From Bacteroidota bacterium (lineage in GTDB: Bacteria > Bacteroidota > Bacteroidia > Bacteroidales > Paludibacteraceae): a stretch of 64,000 nucleotides of DNA. The stretch spans positions 1-64,000 of the forward strand of contig JAEWUM010000046.1 of the NCBI GenBank assembly GCA_023459355.1. Direction: 5' to 3'. Shown one piece after another: positions 51,843 through 60,831 of the stretch. Each line of letters starts with the position of its first letter. The stretch's first letter is position 1. The position numbers and the translations under genes were made by a program. Under the pieces are notes generated by a model. It worked only from the letters and a program-made list of their open reading frames with translations. It was not told the origin of the DNA and made no database searches.

Positions 51843-52166
51843 CTAAACTGCACCAAGGGCTTTTGAAATTCCCTTTAATTCAGTTTTAATTCTTTTTAAA
51901 CGCTCAATCAACTCTTGTTGTTTAGCCACATGGTCTTTTTTTTGACTCAGTTTTTGTCGGGCACCTTCCAGCGTAAGGTTCTGTTCGTTGACCAGGAACA
52001 TGATTTGCTTAACCAGTTTGATATCATCTTCGGTATAGAAACGAGTACCTTTTTCATTGCGTCTTGGCTTGAGTTGCTTAAATTCTTTTTCCCAAAAACG
52101 CAAATTTGAAGCATTGATATTCAACATTTTCGAAACCTCAGCAATGGAATAAAACAGTTTTTCCAT
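51843..52166 (-). CDS. MerR-family transcriptional regulator
   Basis: Small regulator of about 107 residues from ATG 52164-52166. MerR winged helix (about 3-75): FYSIAEVSKMLNINASNLRF, WEKEFKQLKPRRNEKGTRFY, then a coiled-coil dimerisation helix (KKDHVAKQQELIERLKRI). No effector-binding domain is attached. It is 14 bp downstream of the transglycosylase gene and ends the parA-parB cluster. This short type is widespread next to envelope genes in Bacteroidota; its target is unknown. Confidence 0.93.
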   Translation of the reverse strand: MEKLFYSIAEVSKMLNINASNLRFWEKEFKQLKPRRNEKGTRFYTEDDIKLVKQIMFLVNEQNLTLEGARQKLSQKKDHVAKQQELIERLKRIKTELKGISKALGAV

Positions 52167-52179
52167 ATACAACAGGATA

Positions 52180-53445
52180 TTATTTATGAATCTTTAAACG
52201 CTGACCGGGCCTTATCACCGATCCTCTCAGGTTATTCCATTGCCTTATCCGGGATACAGCGACGCCGTACCGGGCAGCAATACCACTTAATGTCTGGCCT
52301 TTTCTAACCGTATGATAAATCACTTTACTACCAGATGAAGAAGCTGCTGCTTTCGGTATCGATACTTCAACCCTGCGGTTATTAACCAAAGAGTCTGCTT
52401 TATAAGCAACTATCTCATTCATTTTATCGATGAACATACCCGTCATTTTCATCGGTAATACAACAGCATAAGGTTTTAAATCACCCGGAATAATTTCTCT
52501 TCTATATTGAGGATTCATCATTTTAATCTGTTCTTTAGGCATATTCAACACAGATGCAATCTGATCAAAATGAACCCGTTGATTAATCATAACCGTATCC
52601 ACCGCTTTGGGAAAATCAATCGTTGCTTTACAGATATTATGCGCATTGGCATAGTACAAAGCATAATTTGCCGCAATAAAGATGGGAACATACCCCCTGG
52701 TTTCTGCTGGCAGGAATGGATATATCGCCCAATAATCCTGTTTACCTCCAGCCCTGCGAATTGCTTTATTCACATTACCGGGACCACAATTATATGCTGC
52801 AATAACCAGGTGCCAATCACCATAGATATCATAGAGATCCTTCAGGTATCTCGCTGCAGCATGTGTCGATTTATAAGGATCCATACGCTCGTCCACCAGA
52901 CTGTTTATTTCGAGTCCATACATTCTGGCCGTAGCTGTCATAAACTGCCATAGTCCGGCAGCGCCTGCCCTTGAAATAGCCGTCGGATTAAGCGCCGATT
53001 CTATAACAGGAAGATATCTGAGTTCAATAGGCAGTTTATTTTTATCAAGGACCTGTTCAAACAGCCGGAAATAATAATCTCCCAGTCCAAGCAGGTAACT
53101 GACCTGATTTCGTCTCCTTACCGTATATAGATCGACAAATGACCGCACATAATTATTAAAAGGCATTTCCATCACGCAGGGCATCAACCTGAGACGTGTA
53201 CTGATGACAGAATCAGGCACATGATGATCAAAACGGGTAGTATCGCAATTAGATTTTCTGGTTTTACTTACAAACCAGTTTGAAAGCATGTGATCAAGCG
53301 CGTAGGTAACTTCATCGGGAACAGGAATACTGTCAGCAACAGGTGTTTTTTTTGTATCGTCAATCAGCTTAAAATCCGACTGAGCAAATAATGAGATTCC
53401 TTGAAGCAGCAATAATACGAGTATAAAAGACTTCTTTAAAAACAT
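52180..53445 (-). CDS. Membrane-bound lytic murein transglycosylase (MltD-like) with LysM
   Basis: Peptidoglycan lyase of 421 residues. Signal peptide ending LFAQ (about residue 22); SLT domain (about 120-260) with catalytic Glu in LPVIESALNPTAISRAGAAG and the follow-up LWQFMTATARMYGL and VIAAYNCGPGNVNKAIR; a C-terminal LysM (last ~45 residues: YHTVRKGQTLSGIAARYGV). It cleaves the MurNAc-GlcNAc bond to give 1,6-anhydro ends. It lies between the DUF5683 gene (8 bp) and merR in a ParAB cluster, linking wall turnover with chromosome partition. Confidence 0.94.
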   Translation of the reverse strand: MFLKKSFILVLLLLQGISLFAQSDFKLIDDTKKTPVADSIPVPDEVTYALDHMLSNWFVSKTRKSNCDTTRFDHHVPDSVISTRLRLMPCVMEMPFNNYVRSFVDLYTVRRRNQVSYLLGLGDYYFRLFEQVLDKNKLPIELRYLPVIESALNPTAISRAGAAGLWQFMTATARMYGLEINSLVDERMDPYKSTHAAARYLKDLYDIYGDWHLVIAAYNCGPGNVNKAIRRAGGKQDYWAIYPFLPAETRGYVPIFIAANYALYYANAHNICKATIDFPKAVDTVMINQRVHFDQIASVLNMPKEQIKMMNPQYRREIIPGDLKPYAVVLPMKMTGMFIDKMNEIVAYKADSLVNNRRVEVSIPKAAASSSGSKVIYHTVRKGQTLSGIAARYGVAVSRIRQWNNLRGSVIRPGQRLKIHK

Positions 53446-53452
53446 TCTTCTA

Positions 53453-54148
53453 TTAAAATTTTATACTGCCTGTTAACCCATAAGAAAATGATGTTTTAGG
53501 CATTTGATTCATTGTAAATCTGTCATTGATGATGGATGGTCTCAACCTCAGGGATAGATCCGGAGAAATATCAAAATCGTATAAGTGTGCATCCACAAAC
53601 GCATCAATTAATGTCAAACCATAATAAGCAATCGAAACAATAATACTGAGATCCCTGTTATATCTCGATTTATCCATTCCGCTTTTCAATAAATTGGTAA
53701 AAGCATTTTTTCCACCGTAACTATCAATAGTATAACCCGGTGGTATTATTTCCAGAAAACTATTGGTATTATCGTCAGCATCAGTAATGTCAAGATAAGC
53801 GTTTTTGTACGACAATAATTGCTTCGAATTCCAGTTTATAGCATAGAAACAACCCAAAAAACCACCATATACAATCGGGAGTTTCCAGTATTTCCGGTTC
53901 AGTATTTGTCCGTAACCCGGAATTACAGCACCCAGCCAGATGGCGCGTACAGGATCCGGCTTATACGTTTGCATTTGAACCGGAGCCTCTTTTTCATCAA
54001 CCGGAACGATCAGGGGTTCAGACAAGTCAAGGCGCCGCAGCGACTGGACTGTATCCTGAGCATTTACAATAGTATTATCCTGAGCTGAAAGACAAAAAGG
54101 AAAAAGCACAATCAGCAGAATCAATCCTATTTTTGGTTGCTCAAACAC
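53453..54148 (-). CDS. DUF5683-domain protein
   Basis: Protein of 231 residues with a signal peptide ending LSAQ. The DUF5683 domain has VRAIWLGAVIPGYGQILNRK, YWKLPIVYGGFLGCFYAINW and later IVSIAYYGLTLIDAFVDAHL; two or three hydrophobic segments suggest a membrane protein. The family is a regular neighbour of parAB and MltD in Bacteroidota; no function is known to me. Confidence 0.88.
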   Translation of the reverse strand: MFEQPKIGLILLIVLFPFCLSAQDNTIVNAQDTVQSLRRLDLSEPLIVPVDEKEAPVQMQTYKPDPVRAIWLGAVIPGYGQILNRKYWKLPIVYGGFLGCFYAINWNSKQLLSYKNAYLDITDADDNTNSFLEIIPPGYTIDSYGGKNAFTNLLKSGMDKSRYNRDLSIIVSIAYYGLTLIDAFVDAHLYDFDISPDLSLRLRPSIINDRFTMNQMPKTSFSYGLTGSIKF

Positions 54149-54165
54149 AATTACTTCGGTTGTTA

Positions 54166-55044
54166 TTAGTTTCTGTCAATCGTATCTAATAGTTCCATGA
54201 TGCGGGATAATTCATCATCATCTTTAAAAGATATGGTAATTTTACCTTTTCCTTTCTCGTCGGATGTCAGCTGAACTTTAGTGTCAAAAAGTTTTCCAAG
54301 TCGATGTTTCAGTTCTTTGTATTCAGTCAGATTCACCTTTGTTTTCACCGGAACAACTTTTTCAAAAGCTCCTGTTTCAGTATACTTACGCACCAATTCT
54401 TCTACTTTTCTTACCGAAAAGCCCTGTTTGATAATCATCTCATACAAGTGAAGCTGAGCAACCGGGTCGGTAAGCCCCAATATAGCCCTTGCATGTCCCA
54501 TATCAATTTTTTTATCTTTGATGCCCATCTGAATTTCAGCAGGCAACTTCAACAAGCGCAGGTAATTGGCAATTGTTGCCCTTTTCTTCCCTACCCTTTC
54601 ACTGAGGCGTTCCTGGGTAAGTTCATATTCTTCCATCAGGCGATAAAAAGACAACGCAATTTCGATGGCATTCAGGTCTTCGCGCTGAATATTTTCAATC
54701 AGCGCCATTTCCATTACCTGCTCATCAGCTGCTGTACGGATATAAGCAGGAATCGATTTAAGTCCTACCATTTTTGATGCCCTGTAACGACGTTCACCAG
54801 CGATAATCAGGTAAGTTCCATCGTTATTTTTCTTCAGGGTTACGGGTGAAATCACACCTAACTCCCGAATAGATGCTGCAAGTTCCTCCATCGCATCCTG
54901 ATCGAAATAAGTGCGGGGCTGATTGGAGTTCGTGATTATCAGGTCAAGATCAACATCACTGATGGACGACGAACCAACAGCATTAAAATTATCCGTATCA
55001 ATCAGCGCCCCCAATCCTTTCCCTAATCCTGTTGTCTTTGCCAT
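54166..55044 (-). CDS. parB: Chromosome-partitioning protein ParB
   Basis: CTP-dependent DNA clamp that loads at parS and guides origin segregation with ParA. 292 residues from ATG 55042-55044 (MAKTTGLGKGLGALI, the usual N-terminus that meets ParA). ParB/Srx nuclease-like domain with NQPRTYFDQDAMEELAASIR and the CTP motif AGERRYRASKMVG, the helix-turn-helix GKKRATIANYLRLLKLP, and a C-terminal dimerisation domain. parA is upstream; the 150-bp spacer holds heptamers and an inverted repeat. Confidence 0.96.
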   Translation of the reverse strand: MAKTTGLGKGLGALIDTDNFNAVGSSSISDVDLDLIITNSNQPRTYFDQDAMEELAASIRELGVISPVTLKKNNDGTYLIIAGERRYRASKMVGLKSIPAYIRTAADEQVMEMALIENIQREDLNAIEIALSFYRLMEEYELTQERLSERVGKKRATIANYLRLLKLPAEIQMGIKDKKIDMGHARAILGLTDPVAQLHLYEMIIKQGFSVRKVEELVRKYTETGAFEKVVPVKTKVNLTEYKELKHRLGKLFDTKVQLTSDEKGKGKITISFKDDDELSRIMELLDTIDRN

Positions 55045-55072
55045 AAAATTGCTTATACTTTTATGTATGTTA

Positions 55073-55182
55073 ACCACATGATTTACAATTGTCGAAAGTC
55101 AAAAGTCAAACGTTTAAATCAAAATATCAGACTTTTGTCTTTTGACAAAAAACTAAAGTGTACTCATGTGACTTATGTGGTA
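55073..55182. repeat. parA-parB spacer: heptamer array 5 within an inverted repeat
   Basis: Nine 7-bp units in phase from 55091 to 55153 (gtcgaaa, gtcaaaa, gtcaaac, gtttaaa, tcaaaat, atcagac, ttttgtc, ttttgac, aaaaaac). The units on the left pair with those on the right (55091-55107 with 55130-55146, 15 of 17). ACCACAT (55073-55079) pairs with ATGTGGT (55176-55182) as an outer stem. GACTTATGTGGT here equals the outer end of the lysC-lysA inverted repeat. Confidence 0.75.
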
Positions 55183-55193
55183 AAAAATTAAAA

Positions 55194-55958
55194 TCAAATA
55201 TTTTTCTGTATCAATTCTTTTGCCAGATCCATATAATTGGTACTACCTTTGGACTCTGCATCGTAAAGTAAAACCGGCTTTCCGTGACTTGGCGCCTCAC
55301 TCAATCGTACATTGCGGCTGATAACAGTCTCAAAAACCATGCCTTCGAAATGTTTTTTCACTTCGGCTAATACCTGATTAGCCAAACGTAAGCGGTTATC
55401 GTACATGGTCAGCAGAAACCCTTCGATTTCAAGCCCCATATTGAGCTTACTCTTGATTATTTTAATGGTATTCAACAGCTTACTAATTCCTTCCAGTGCA
55501 AAATACTCACACTGAACCGGAATGATAACCGAGTTCGATGCGGTTAATGCATTAACAGTAATCAAACCCAGCGATGGAGAACAGTCAATGAGGATATAAT
55601 CATATACAGTTTTCAGTGGATTCAGCAAACGCTCCATAACACGTTCCCTGTTTTCCATATTCAGCATTTCAATTTCAGCGCCCACTAAATCAATATGAGA
55701 CGGGATAATATCCAGATTCTTAATTTCAGTTTCGTGTATCGCCTGCTGCGTTGGCACGCCATCAATGAGACATTCATAAATTGTAAATTCAAGCGTACGG
55801 ATGTCTACTCCCAAACCAGACGAAGCATTTGCCTGCGGATCGGCATCAACAATCAACACCTTTTGTCCCAGCGAAGCCAGCGACGCAGCCAGGTTAATAG
55901 CCGTCGTTGTCTTCCCTACTCCTCCTTTTTGATTTGCCAATGAGATAATTTTACCCAT
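55194..55958 (-). CDS. parA: Chromosome-partitioning ATPase ParA (Soj)
   Basis: Deviant Walker-A ATPase of 254 residues. Motifs: LANQKGGVGKTTTAINLAAS (P-loop with signature lysine), VDADPQANASSGLG (A' motif), DYILIDCSPSLGLITVNAL (Walker B region). Start ATG 55956-55958 gives MGKIISLANQKGG; a TTG three codons upstream is an alternative. TATCTTTG (55995-56002, minus) is a probable -7 box. It heads the parA-parB-DUF5683-mltD-merR cluster. Confidence 0.97.
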   Translation of the reverse strand: MGKIISLANQKGGVGKTTTAINLAASLASLGQKVLIVDADPQANASSGLGVDIRTLEFTIYECLIDGVPTQQAIHETEIKNLDIIPSHIDLVGAEIEMLNMENRERVMERLLNPLKTVYDYILIDCSPSLGLITVNALTASNSVIIPVQCEYFALEGISKLLNTIKIIKSKLNMGLEIEGFLLTMYDNRLRLANQVLAEVKKHFEGMVFETVISRNVRLSEAPSHGKPVLLYDAESKGSTNYMDLAKELIQKNI

Positions 55959-56317
55959 ATTTTTCAACTTATCGTGATTTGATTATATGACGGGCAAAGA
56001 TAAGAAAAATAAATTGATATTTTATTTCCCTGTCCAACCCCGGGATCATTCCCGGCATTTCATTTCAATCAACTTCAAACCCCTGTAAAATGAGGCATAA
56101 AGCCAACTTATTGATAGCCTTTAATATCTTTTATTGCTTATCATTTTAGATTTTTTTACTATTTTAGCAAATCGATACGATTTAATCAAAGAAACAGCGA
56201 CAACATACAAAAAGAACAACATTGCAAATCGTCAATGTTGTTCTTTTTGTTGTTATCTTACTCCATTATGCTGTTGCCTTCAATCAGCAAAGAAAATGGG
56301 AATACACTCAAATACAA
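55959..56317. other. 359-bp intergenic region
   Basis: It holds the parA -7 box (55995-56002), a featureless AT-rich stretch, and the terminator 56209-56248. There is no supported gene. Confidence 0.6.
56209..56248. terminator. Strong terminator after the outer-membrane protein gene
   Basis: A perfect 16-bp stem (AAAAAGAACAACATTG 56209-56224, CAATGTTGTTCTTTTT 56233-56248) with an 8-nt loop. On the minus strand it lies 70 bp after the stop at 56318 and ends with T. Confidence 0.9.
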
Positions 56318-56989
56318 TCAGAATAATTTCCACGAGAGAGAGATTACAAAAGTACTGGTCGGCATCGGCACATTCGAAAGATCGTTTACTGAACTGATTT
56401 TACCTGCCACATCCTGCATTACATTTAATTTGGCATCCAATGCAAACATCAGTACATCCACACCCACACCAGCTTCCAGGTCAATCTGTGAATCCTTGAA
56501 ATCCTGTGCTAAATCAGAAGCTGAAACCTCTTCGCTGGTTAAATTCTTATATTCAAGTTTTGAACCTGAATTCATAATAAACTTGGGTCCTGCAAAAACC
56601 CTCAGGTTGGCAACTTTCATATCGAGTAATTTCAATCCAAGATAGACCGGAACCTGAACAGAGGAGATGTCCATGTAGGTATTTACGTTTTTCGGATCAG
56701 CATCACCAATAATCACATTTTTAATATCAAATTCTTTTTTCTGAATAGAGTAAAGAACTTCCGGCTGAATATAGAATTTATTGATAAACACACGTGCAAA
56801 AGCACCTGCCTGGAAGTTATTCCACATTTCTGCCTTCACATTTCCCAGATCGTAAGAGCCTTCGCTAAGTGAGTTTAAATTATTCAGTGATAAAGAAGAA
56901 TTGTAGCCCGCTTTTAATCCAAGATTAAACTGAGCAGATGCAATCATAACAAAGAAGAGGAATAAAGTCGAAAATAAAATACGTTTCAT
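56318..56989 (-). CDS. Outer-membrane beta-barrel protein (PorT-like family)
   Basis: Protein of 223 residues with a signal peptide ending SAQ (about residue 19). Beta strands typical of the OMP_b-brl_2 family: FNLGLKAGYNSSLSLNN, FQAGAFARVFINKFYIQPEV, VPVYLGLKLLDMKVANLRV, IDLEAGVGVDVLMFALDAK, ending FVISLSWKLF. It is one of many small porin-like barrels in Bacteroidota; the family includes PorT, but no T9SS role can be claimed. Single gene. Confidence 0.85.
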   Translation of the reverse strand: MKRILFSTLFLFFVMIASAQFNLGLKAGYNSSLSLNNLNSLSEGSYDLGNVKAEMWNNFQAGAFARVFINKFYIQPEVLYSIQKKEFDIKNVIIGDADPKNVNTYMDISSVQVPVYLGLKLLDMKVANLRVFAGPKFIMNSGSKLEYKNLTSEEVSASDLAQDFKDSQIDLEAGVGVDVLMFALDAKLNVMQDVAGKISSVNDLSNVPMPTSTFVISLSWKLF

Positions 56990-57130
56990 AAGCGAGTTGT
57001 TTTAGGGTTAATTAATTGGTTGTTGTCTTGATACTGAAACACTTTTTTGGAAAATTTGTTTGGTGTTTACAGATAACGTGGCAAAATTATAAAAAAACAA
57101 TAGATTTTAATCCCTCCTGATTAAATTTTT

Positions 57131-57138
57131 TATCTTTG
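57131..57138 (+). promoter_or_regulatory. -7 box of coaD
   Basis: TATCTTTG fits TAnnTTTG, 49 bp before the coaD start; no TTTG at the expected -33 distance. Confidence 0.45.
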
Positions 57139-57187
57139 CACATCCAATGCGCCATATACTTTTAATTATGGCATAAAAACAGCGATT

Positions 57188-57640
57188 ATGAAACGAGCTA
57201 TTTTTCCGGGCACATTCGACCCGTTTACCATAGGGCATTACAGCATAGTTGAACGTGGACTTGCGATCTTCGACGAAATCGTCATCGGCATTGGTGTAAA
57301 TCACCTGAAGAAAACACTGTTTGACGAATCCAAAAGATTAGACATCATCCGTCAGGCATTTTCCGGAGAACCGAGGGTAAAGGTAATGGTATACAACAGT
57401 CTTACAATCGACTTTGCTAAATCGGTGGATGCACAATTTATTTTGAGGGGGTTGCGCACCGTAGCCGATTTTGAATATGAACGAACTATTGGCGACACGA
57501 ACAGAATTCTTTCCGGCATTGAAACGGTTATCTTGTTCACAGAATCGGCTTATGCCCATATTTCTTCAACTGTTGCCAGGGACCTTATGTCGTACGGTAA
57601 GGACATCTCCGCGTTCCTGCCGCCGAATGTAAAATTATAA
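57188..57640 (+). CDS. coaD: Phosphopantetheine adenylyltransferase
   Basis: Adenylates 4'-phosphopantetheine to dephospho-CoA, the fourth step of CoA synthesis. 150 residues. It has the nucleotidyltransferase motifs FPGTFDPFTIGHYSIVERG (HxGH as TIGH), RGLRTVADFEYERTIGDTN, and the C-terminal AHISSTVARDLMSYGKD (SxTxxR-like). Normal length. The peptidase gene follows 49 bp later. Confidence 0.96.
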   Translation: MKRAIFPGTFDPFTIGHYSIVERGLAIFDEIVIGIGVNHLKKTLFDESKRLDIIRQAFSGEPRVKVMVYNSLTIDFAKSVDAQFILRGLRTVADFEYERTIGDTNRILSGIETVILFTESAYAHISSTVARDLMSYGKDISAFLPPNVKL

Positions 57641-57689
57641 CAAGGGCGCAACCTAACTTCAATAAAAAGCTTAGATAAATAAAATACGT

Positions 57690-59348
57690 ATGTTAAATAA
57701 ATCTTTTTTCATTGCAATCATCCTGACAGTCGGACTATCAGGCACTATATCATCACAGAAAACGACTAAAACCTTCCACATCAGCAAGAGTCTGAGCATT
57801 TTTAATTCTGTATTAAGAGAAGTTGACATGTATTATGCCGACACCCTTAATCACGAGAAAATAGTAAAATCGGCCGTAGATCAGATGCTCCGGAATTTAG
57901 ACCCCTATACTGTTTACATCCCGGAATCAGAATCGGACGACATCAGTTTTATGACAACAGGCGAATATGGTGGTATTGGAGCCCTCATTACCAAAACCAA
58001 TGACGGCATCTGCATTTCTGAGCCTTACGAAGGCATGCCTGCCCAAAAACATGGATTAAAAGCCGGCGATATTCTGTTGGAGATAGACGGCGAAAAAACA
58101 ACTAATTTTTCTGTTTCAGAAGCAAGTTCGAAATTAAAGGGAACTCCTAACACCGAAATCAAACTGAAAATAAGACGGTACGGAGAGAAAAAAATAATTG
58201 AAAAGAAATTTCTAAGAGAAAAAATTCAGGTACCACCCATTTCCTATTCCAACATTGCAGCTCCCGGAACGGGTTATATCCTGTTGAATGACTTCACGGA
58301 ACAGGCCGCATTAGATGTGAAAAGCACCATTCAGGAAATGGTTCAACAACACGGAATCGGGTCTTTGATAATTGATTTGAGGAATAACGGAGGTGGATTG
58401 ATTGATGAAGCGGTGAAAATTATGGGATATTTCGTTCCGAAAGGTACGGAAATAGTAAGCACAAAGGGAAAGAGTCCGCAGGCATCCTATACCTACAGAA
58501 CCACGCTGGAACCTATTTTTCCGGACATGAAAATTATTGTATTGGTAAACAGTGCATCTGCTTCCGCTTCTGAAATTCTGGCAGGTGCCGTTCAGGATCT
58601 CGATCGGGGTATCGTAATTGGAGAACGTACTTTTGGTAAAGGATTAGTTCAGAATATCAGGCCGGTAAGTTACGGAGGACATGTTAAAATAACCACTGCA
58701 AAATACTACATACCCAGTGGCAGATGTATTCAGGCAATAGATTATGCACAACGTAATGAGGACGGTAGTTTGAAACGCGTTCCGGATAGTCTGACCACTG
58801 AATTCAGAACCAGCAATGGCCGTATTGTTCGTGATGGAGGCGGTATTATTCCCGACACCATTACACAAGATGACCGGAAAATCAACATTGCTTATTACAT
58901 CTACGCTCAAAATTTGTATTTTGAGTATGCAAACCGCTATGCTTCAGCGCATGAAACCATTGCAAAACCGGCTGATTTTAAACTTACCGATACTGATTTT
59001 GATTATTTCATCACCTTTATAAAAGAAAAAGGATTTACCTATACACTACAAACCAAAAAGTATTTTGATGACTTGTATGAGTTTGCCAAGCTGGAAGGTC
59101 TTGATCAGGAAGCAAAAAGTGAATTTGATGCATTGCGTTCGAAACTGATACCGGATCTTGACGTCAAACTAAACGAAAACAAGGCGGAAATACTGGATAT
59201 TCTGAGCGCTGAAATTATAAAAAGATATTATTATCAAAAAGGTGTGATTGAATACTCTCTGGTTAATGATGTTGATTTGAAAATCGCTATTGAAATGCTG
59301 GGTAAACCTGAGACTTACAATAAATTTCTACAACCACAGGTACAATAA
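57690..59348 (+). CDS. S41 C-terminal processing peptidase (CtpA-like)
   Basis: Periplasmic serine protease of 552 residues. Signal peptide ending ISSQ (about residue 23), helical N-terminal part, PDZ domain (about 85-170, GEYGGIGALITKTNDGI and GLKAGDILLEIDGE), then the catalytic core: Ser292 in NSASASASEILAGA and Lys317 in ERTFGKGLVQ, 25 residues apart as in CtpB. A ~200-residue C-terminal extension is helical. It degrades or trims envelope proteins. The methyltransferase gene begins 2 bp after its stop. Confidence 0.95.
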   Translation: MLNKSFFIAIILTVGLSGTISSQKTTKTFHISKSLSIFNSVLREVDMYYADTLNHEKIVKSAVDQMLRNLDPYTVYIPESESDDISFMTTGEYGGIGALITKTNDGICISEPYEGMPAQKHGLKAGDILLEIDGEKTTNFSVSEASSKLKGTPNTEIKLKIRRYGEKKIIEKKFLREKIQVPPISYSNIAAPGTGYILLNDFTEQAALDVKSTIQEMVQQHGIGSLIIDLRNNGGGLIDEAVKIMGYFVPKGTEIVSTKGKSPQASYTYRTTLEPIFPDMKIIVLVNSASASASEILAGAVQDLDRGIVIGERTFGKGLVQNIRPVSYGGHVKITTAKYYIPSGRCIQAIDYAQRNEDGSLKRVPDSLTTEFRTSNGRIVRDGGGIIPDTITQDDRKINIAYYIYAQNLYFEYANRYASAHETIAKPADFKLTDTDFDYFITFIKEKGFTYTLQTKKYFDDLYEFAKLEGLDQEAKSEFDALRSKLIPDLDVKLNENKAEILDILSAEIIKRYYYQKGVIEYSLVNDVDLKIAIEMLGKPETYNKFLQPQVQ

Positions 59349-59349
59349 A

Positions 59350-60129
59350 GTGATACAACTAAGGCAAATTCTGAAATACTTACAGCACTTTATAACGGCT
59401 GGAAACACAGGTGGCCACGGTGTTCATTCACCATTTATTTTTCATTTCATCCGGGATATTCTGTCTGAAAAGTATCCTTATTATGTATTTAATGATATTG
59501 AAAGAGTTCGAAACCGGATGCTTAGCAGTACGCAAACCATTGAAGTCACGGATTTTGGAACCGGCATGAGCCGGACAAGAGACATTGCGGATATTGCCCG
59601 TAAATCAATTAAAAACCCGAAACAGGCCCAATTGCTTTTTCGCATCATCCGGCATTACGGGCATAAGAACATACTGGAACTCGGAACATCCCTTGGTATC
59701 AGTACCATGTATATGGCCTCGGTATCGAATAAATGCTGTTGCACAACATTGGAAGGATGTCCACAGATAAGCGCTGTTGCACAACAAAACTTCGACAGGT
59801 TGAAACTCCGTCAGATTAAGTTAATGAGGTGCAATATCGACGAACAGCTTGAGTCGATACTCACATCATCGGGTCGGCAGGATTTCATTTTCATTGATGC
59901 TAACCACCGCTATGAACCTTTGATGCGTTATTTTGAATTGTGCGTGAACTATATCGACGACGATTCCGTTATCGTTATCGATGACATTTACTGGTCACCC
60001 GGAATGGAGCAGGCCTGGAAAGCAATTCAGGAACATCCGAAGGTAAAAACGACCATAGATATTTTTCACATGGGTATCGTTTTTTTTCATCCAATGCTGA
60101 CAAAAAAACATTATAAAGTACATTATTAG
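59350..60129 (+). CDS. Class I SAM-dependent methyltransferase
   Basis: Protein of 259 residues, Rossmann-type, SAM site ILELGTSLGISTMYMA, followed by TLEGCPQISAVAQQNF (acidic ribose-binding residue) and FIFIDANHRYEPLMRY and VIVIDDIYWSPGMEQAW, a pattern of O-methyltransferases with metal-binding Asp. I chose GTG 59350, which starts 2 bp after the protease stop; the first ATG in frame (59290) lies inside the protease gene and would give an atypical N-terminus. The substrate is unknown. Its stop codon is in the first unit of heptamer array 6. Confidence 0.82.
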   Translation: MIQLRQILKYLQHFITAGNTGGHGVHSPFIFHFIRDILSEKYPYYVFNDIERVRNRMLSSTQTIEVTDFGTGMSRTRDIADIARKSIKNPKQAQLLFRIIRHYGHKNILELGTSLGISTMYMASVSNKCCCTTLEGCPQISAVAQQNFDRLKLRQIKLMRCNIDEQLESILTSSGRQDFIFIDANHRYEPLMRYFELCVNYIDDDSVIVIDDIYWSPGMEQAWKAIQEHPKVKTTIDIFHMGIVFFHPMLTKKHYKVHY

Positions 60130-60198
60130 TCTACAGTCTACAGTCCACGGTCTACAGTATACAGACCGTAGACCGTAGACCGTAGACCGCAGACAAAA
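60129..60198. repeat. Heptamer array folded as a hairpin, array 6
   Basis: Ten 7-bp units in exact phase: gtctaca twice, gtccacg, gtctaca, gtataca, gaccgta three times, gaccgca, gacaaaa. The left half (gtctaca) is the near reverse complement of the right (gaccgta read as tacggtc), so a long hairpin is possible. It begins at the last base of the methyltransferase stop and ends 4 bp before the next start codon. Confidence 0.95.
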
Positions 60199-60202
60199 AA
60201 AT

Positions 60203-60757
60203 ATGAAAATTTACACCAAAACAGGCGATACCGGTCAAACCGGATTAATCGGGGGCACCCGTGTCTGGAAGAACAATCCCAGACTGGAAGCTTATGGTAC
60301 CGTAGATGAACTGAATGCCTTCATCGGGATGCTAACAACCAGCAGCGTACCTGATGACATACTTGAATTCCTGCAAAACATACAACATAAGCTTTTTGCC
60401 GTGGGGTCGCATTTAGCCACCGATCAATCAAAAACCAGTTTAAAAGCTGCATCTATCATCCGGGAAGATGACATCATCAAGCTGGAAAAAGAAATTGACA
60501 GGATGGATGAAACACTCCCACCTCTGAATAATTTCGTACTGCCGGGAGGGGCTGCCTCCGGGGCAACAGCGCATGTTTGTCGCACGGTTACCCGCAGGGC
60601 TGAACGAAAAATCATGGATTTAATACAGTCAGATATCGCAATTGATGCTACTATCTTAAAGTACATCAACAGATTATCCGACTATTTCTTTACTTTATCA
60701 AGATATCTCACTGTTTCAGAGGGACATAAAGAATTTTTCTGGAAAAAGGAGATATAA
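60203..60757 (+). CDS. Cob(I)alamin adenosyltransferase (PduO/MMAB type)
   Basis: Transfers adenosyl from ATP to cob(I)alamin to make coenzyme B12. 184 residues. Motifs of the PduO type: MKIYTKTGDTGQTGLIGGTR (ATP loop), EAYGTVDELNAFIGML, FVLPGGAASGATAHVCRTVT with RRAER, and INRLSDYFFTLSRYL at the C-terminus. In Bacteroidales it supplies AdoCbl for methylmalonyl-CoA mutase, which fits the succinate/propionate metabolism suggested by the fumarate reductase. The start lies 4 bp after heptamer array 6. Confidence 0.95.
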   Translation: MKIYTKTGDTGQTGLIGGTRVWKNNPRLEAYGTVDELNAFIGMLTTSSVPDDILEFLQNIQHKLFAVGSHLATDQSKTSLKAASIIREDDIIKLEKEIDRMDETLPPLNNFVLPGGAASGATAHVCRTVTRRAERKIMDLIQSDIAIDATILKYINRLSDYFFTLSRYLTVSEGHKEFFWKKEI

Positions 60758-60770
60758 TCATTTTTTTTCC

Positions 60771-60778
60771 TATTTTTG
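60771..60778 (+). promoter_or_regulatory. -7 box of the DUF2795 gene
   Basis: TATTTTTG fits TAnnTTTG, 53 bp before the start codon; no clear -33 element. Confidence 0.45.
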
Positions 60779-60831
60779 CACGAAATTAGAAAAAACAGTT
60801 TCTTCACATTTTTAATAAAGACCCGTCAACT

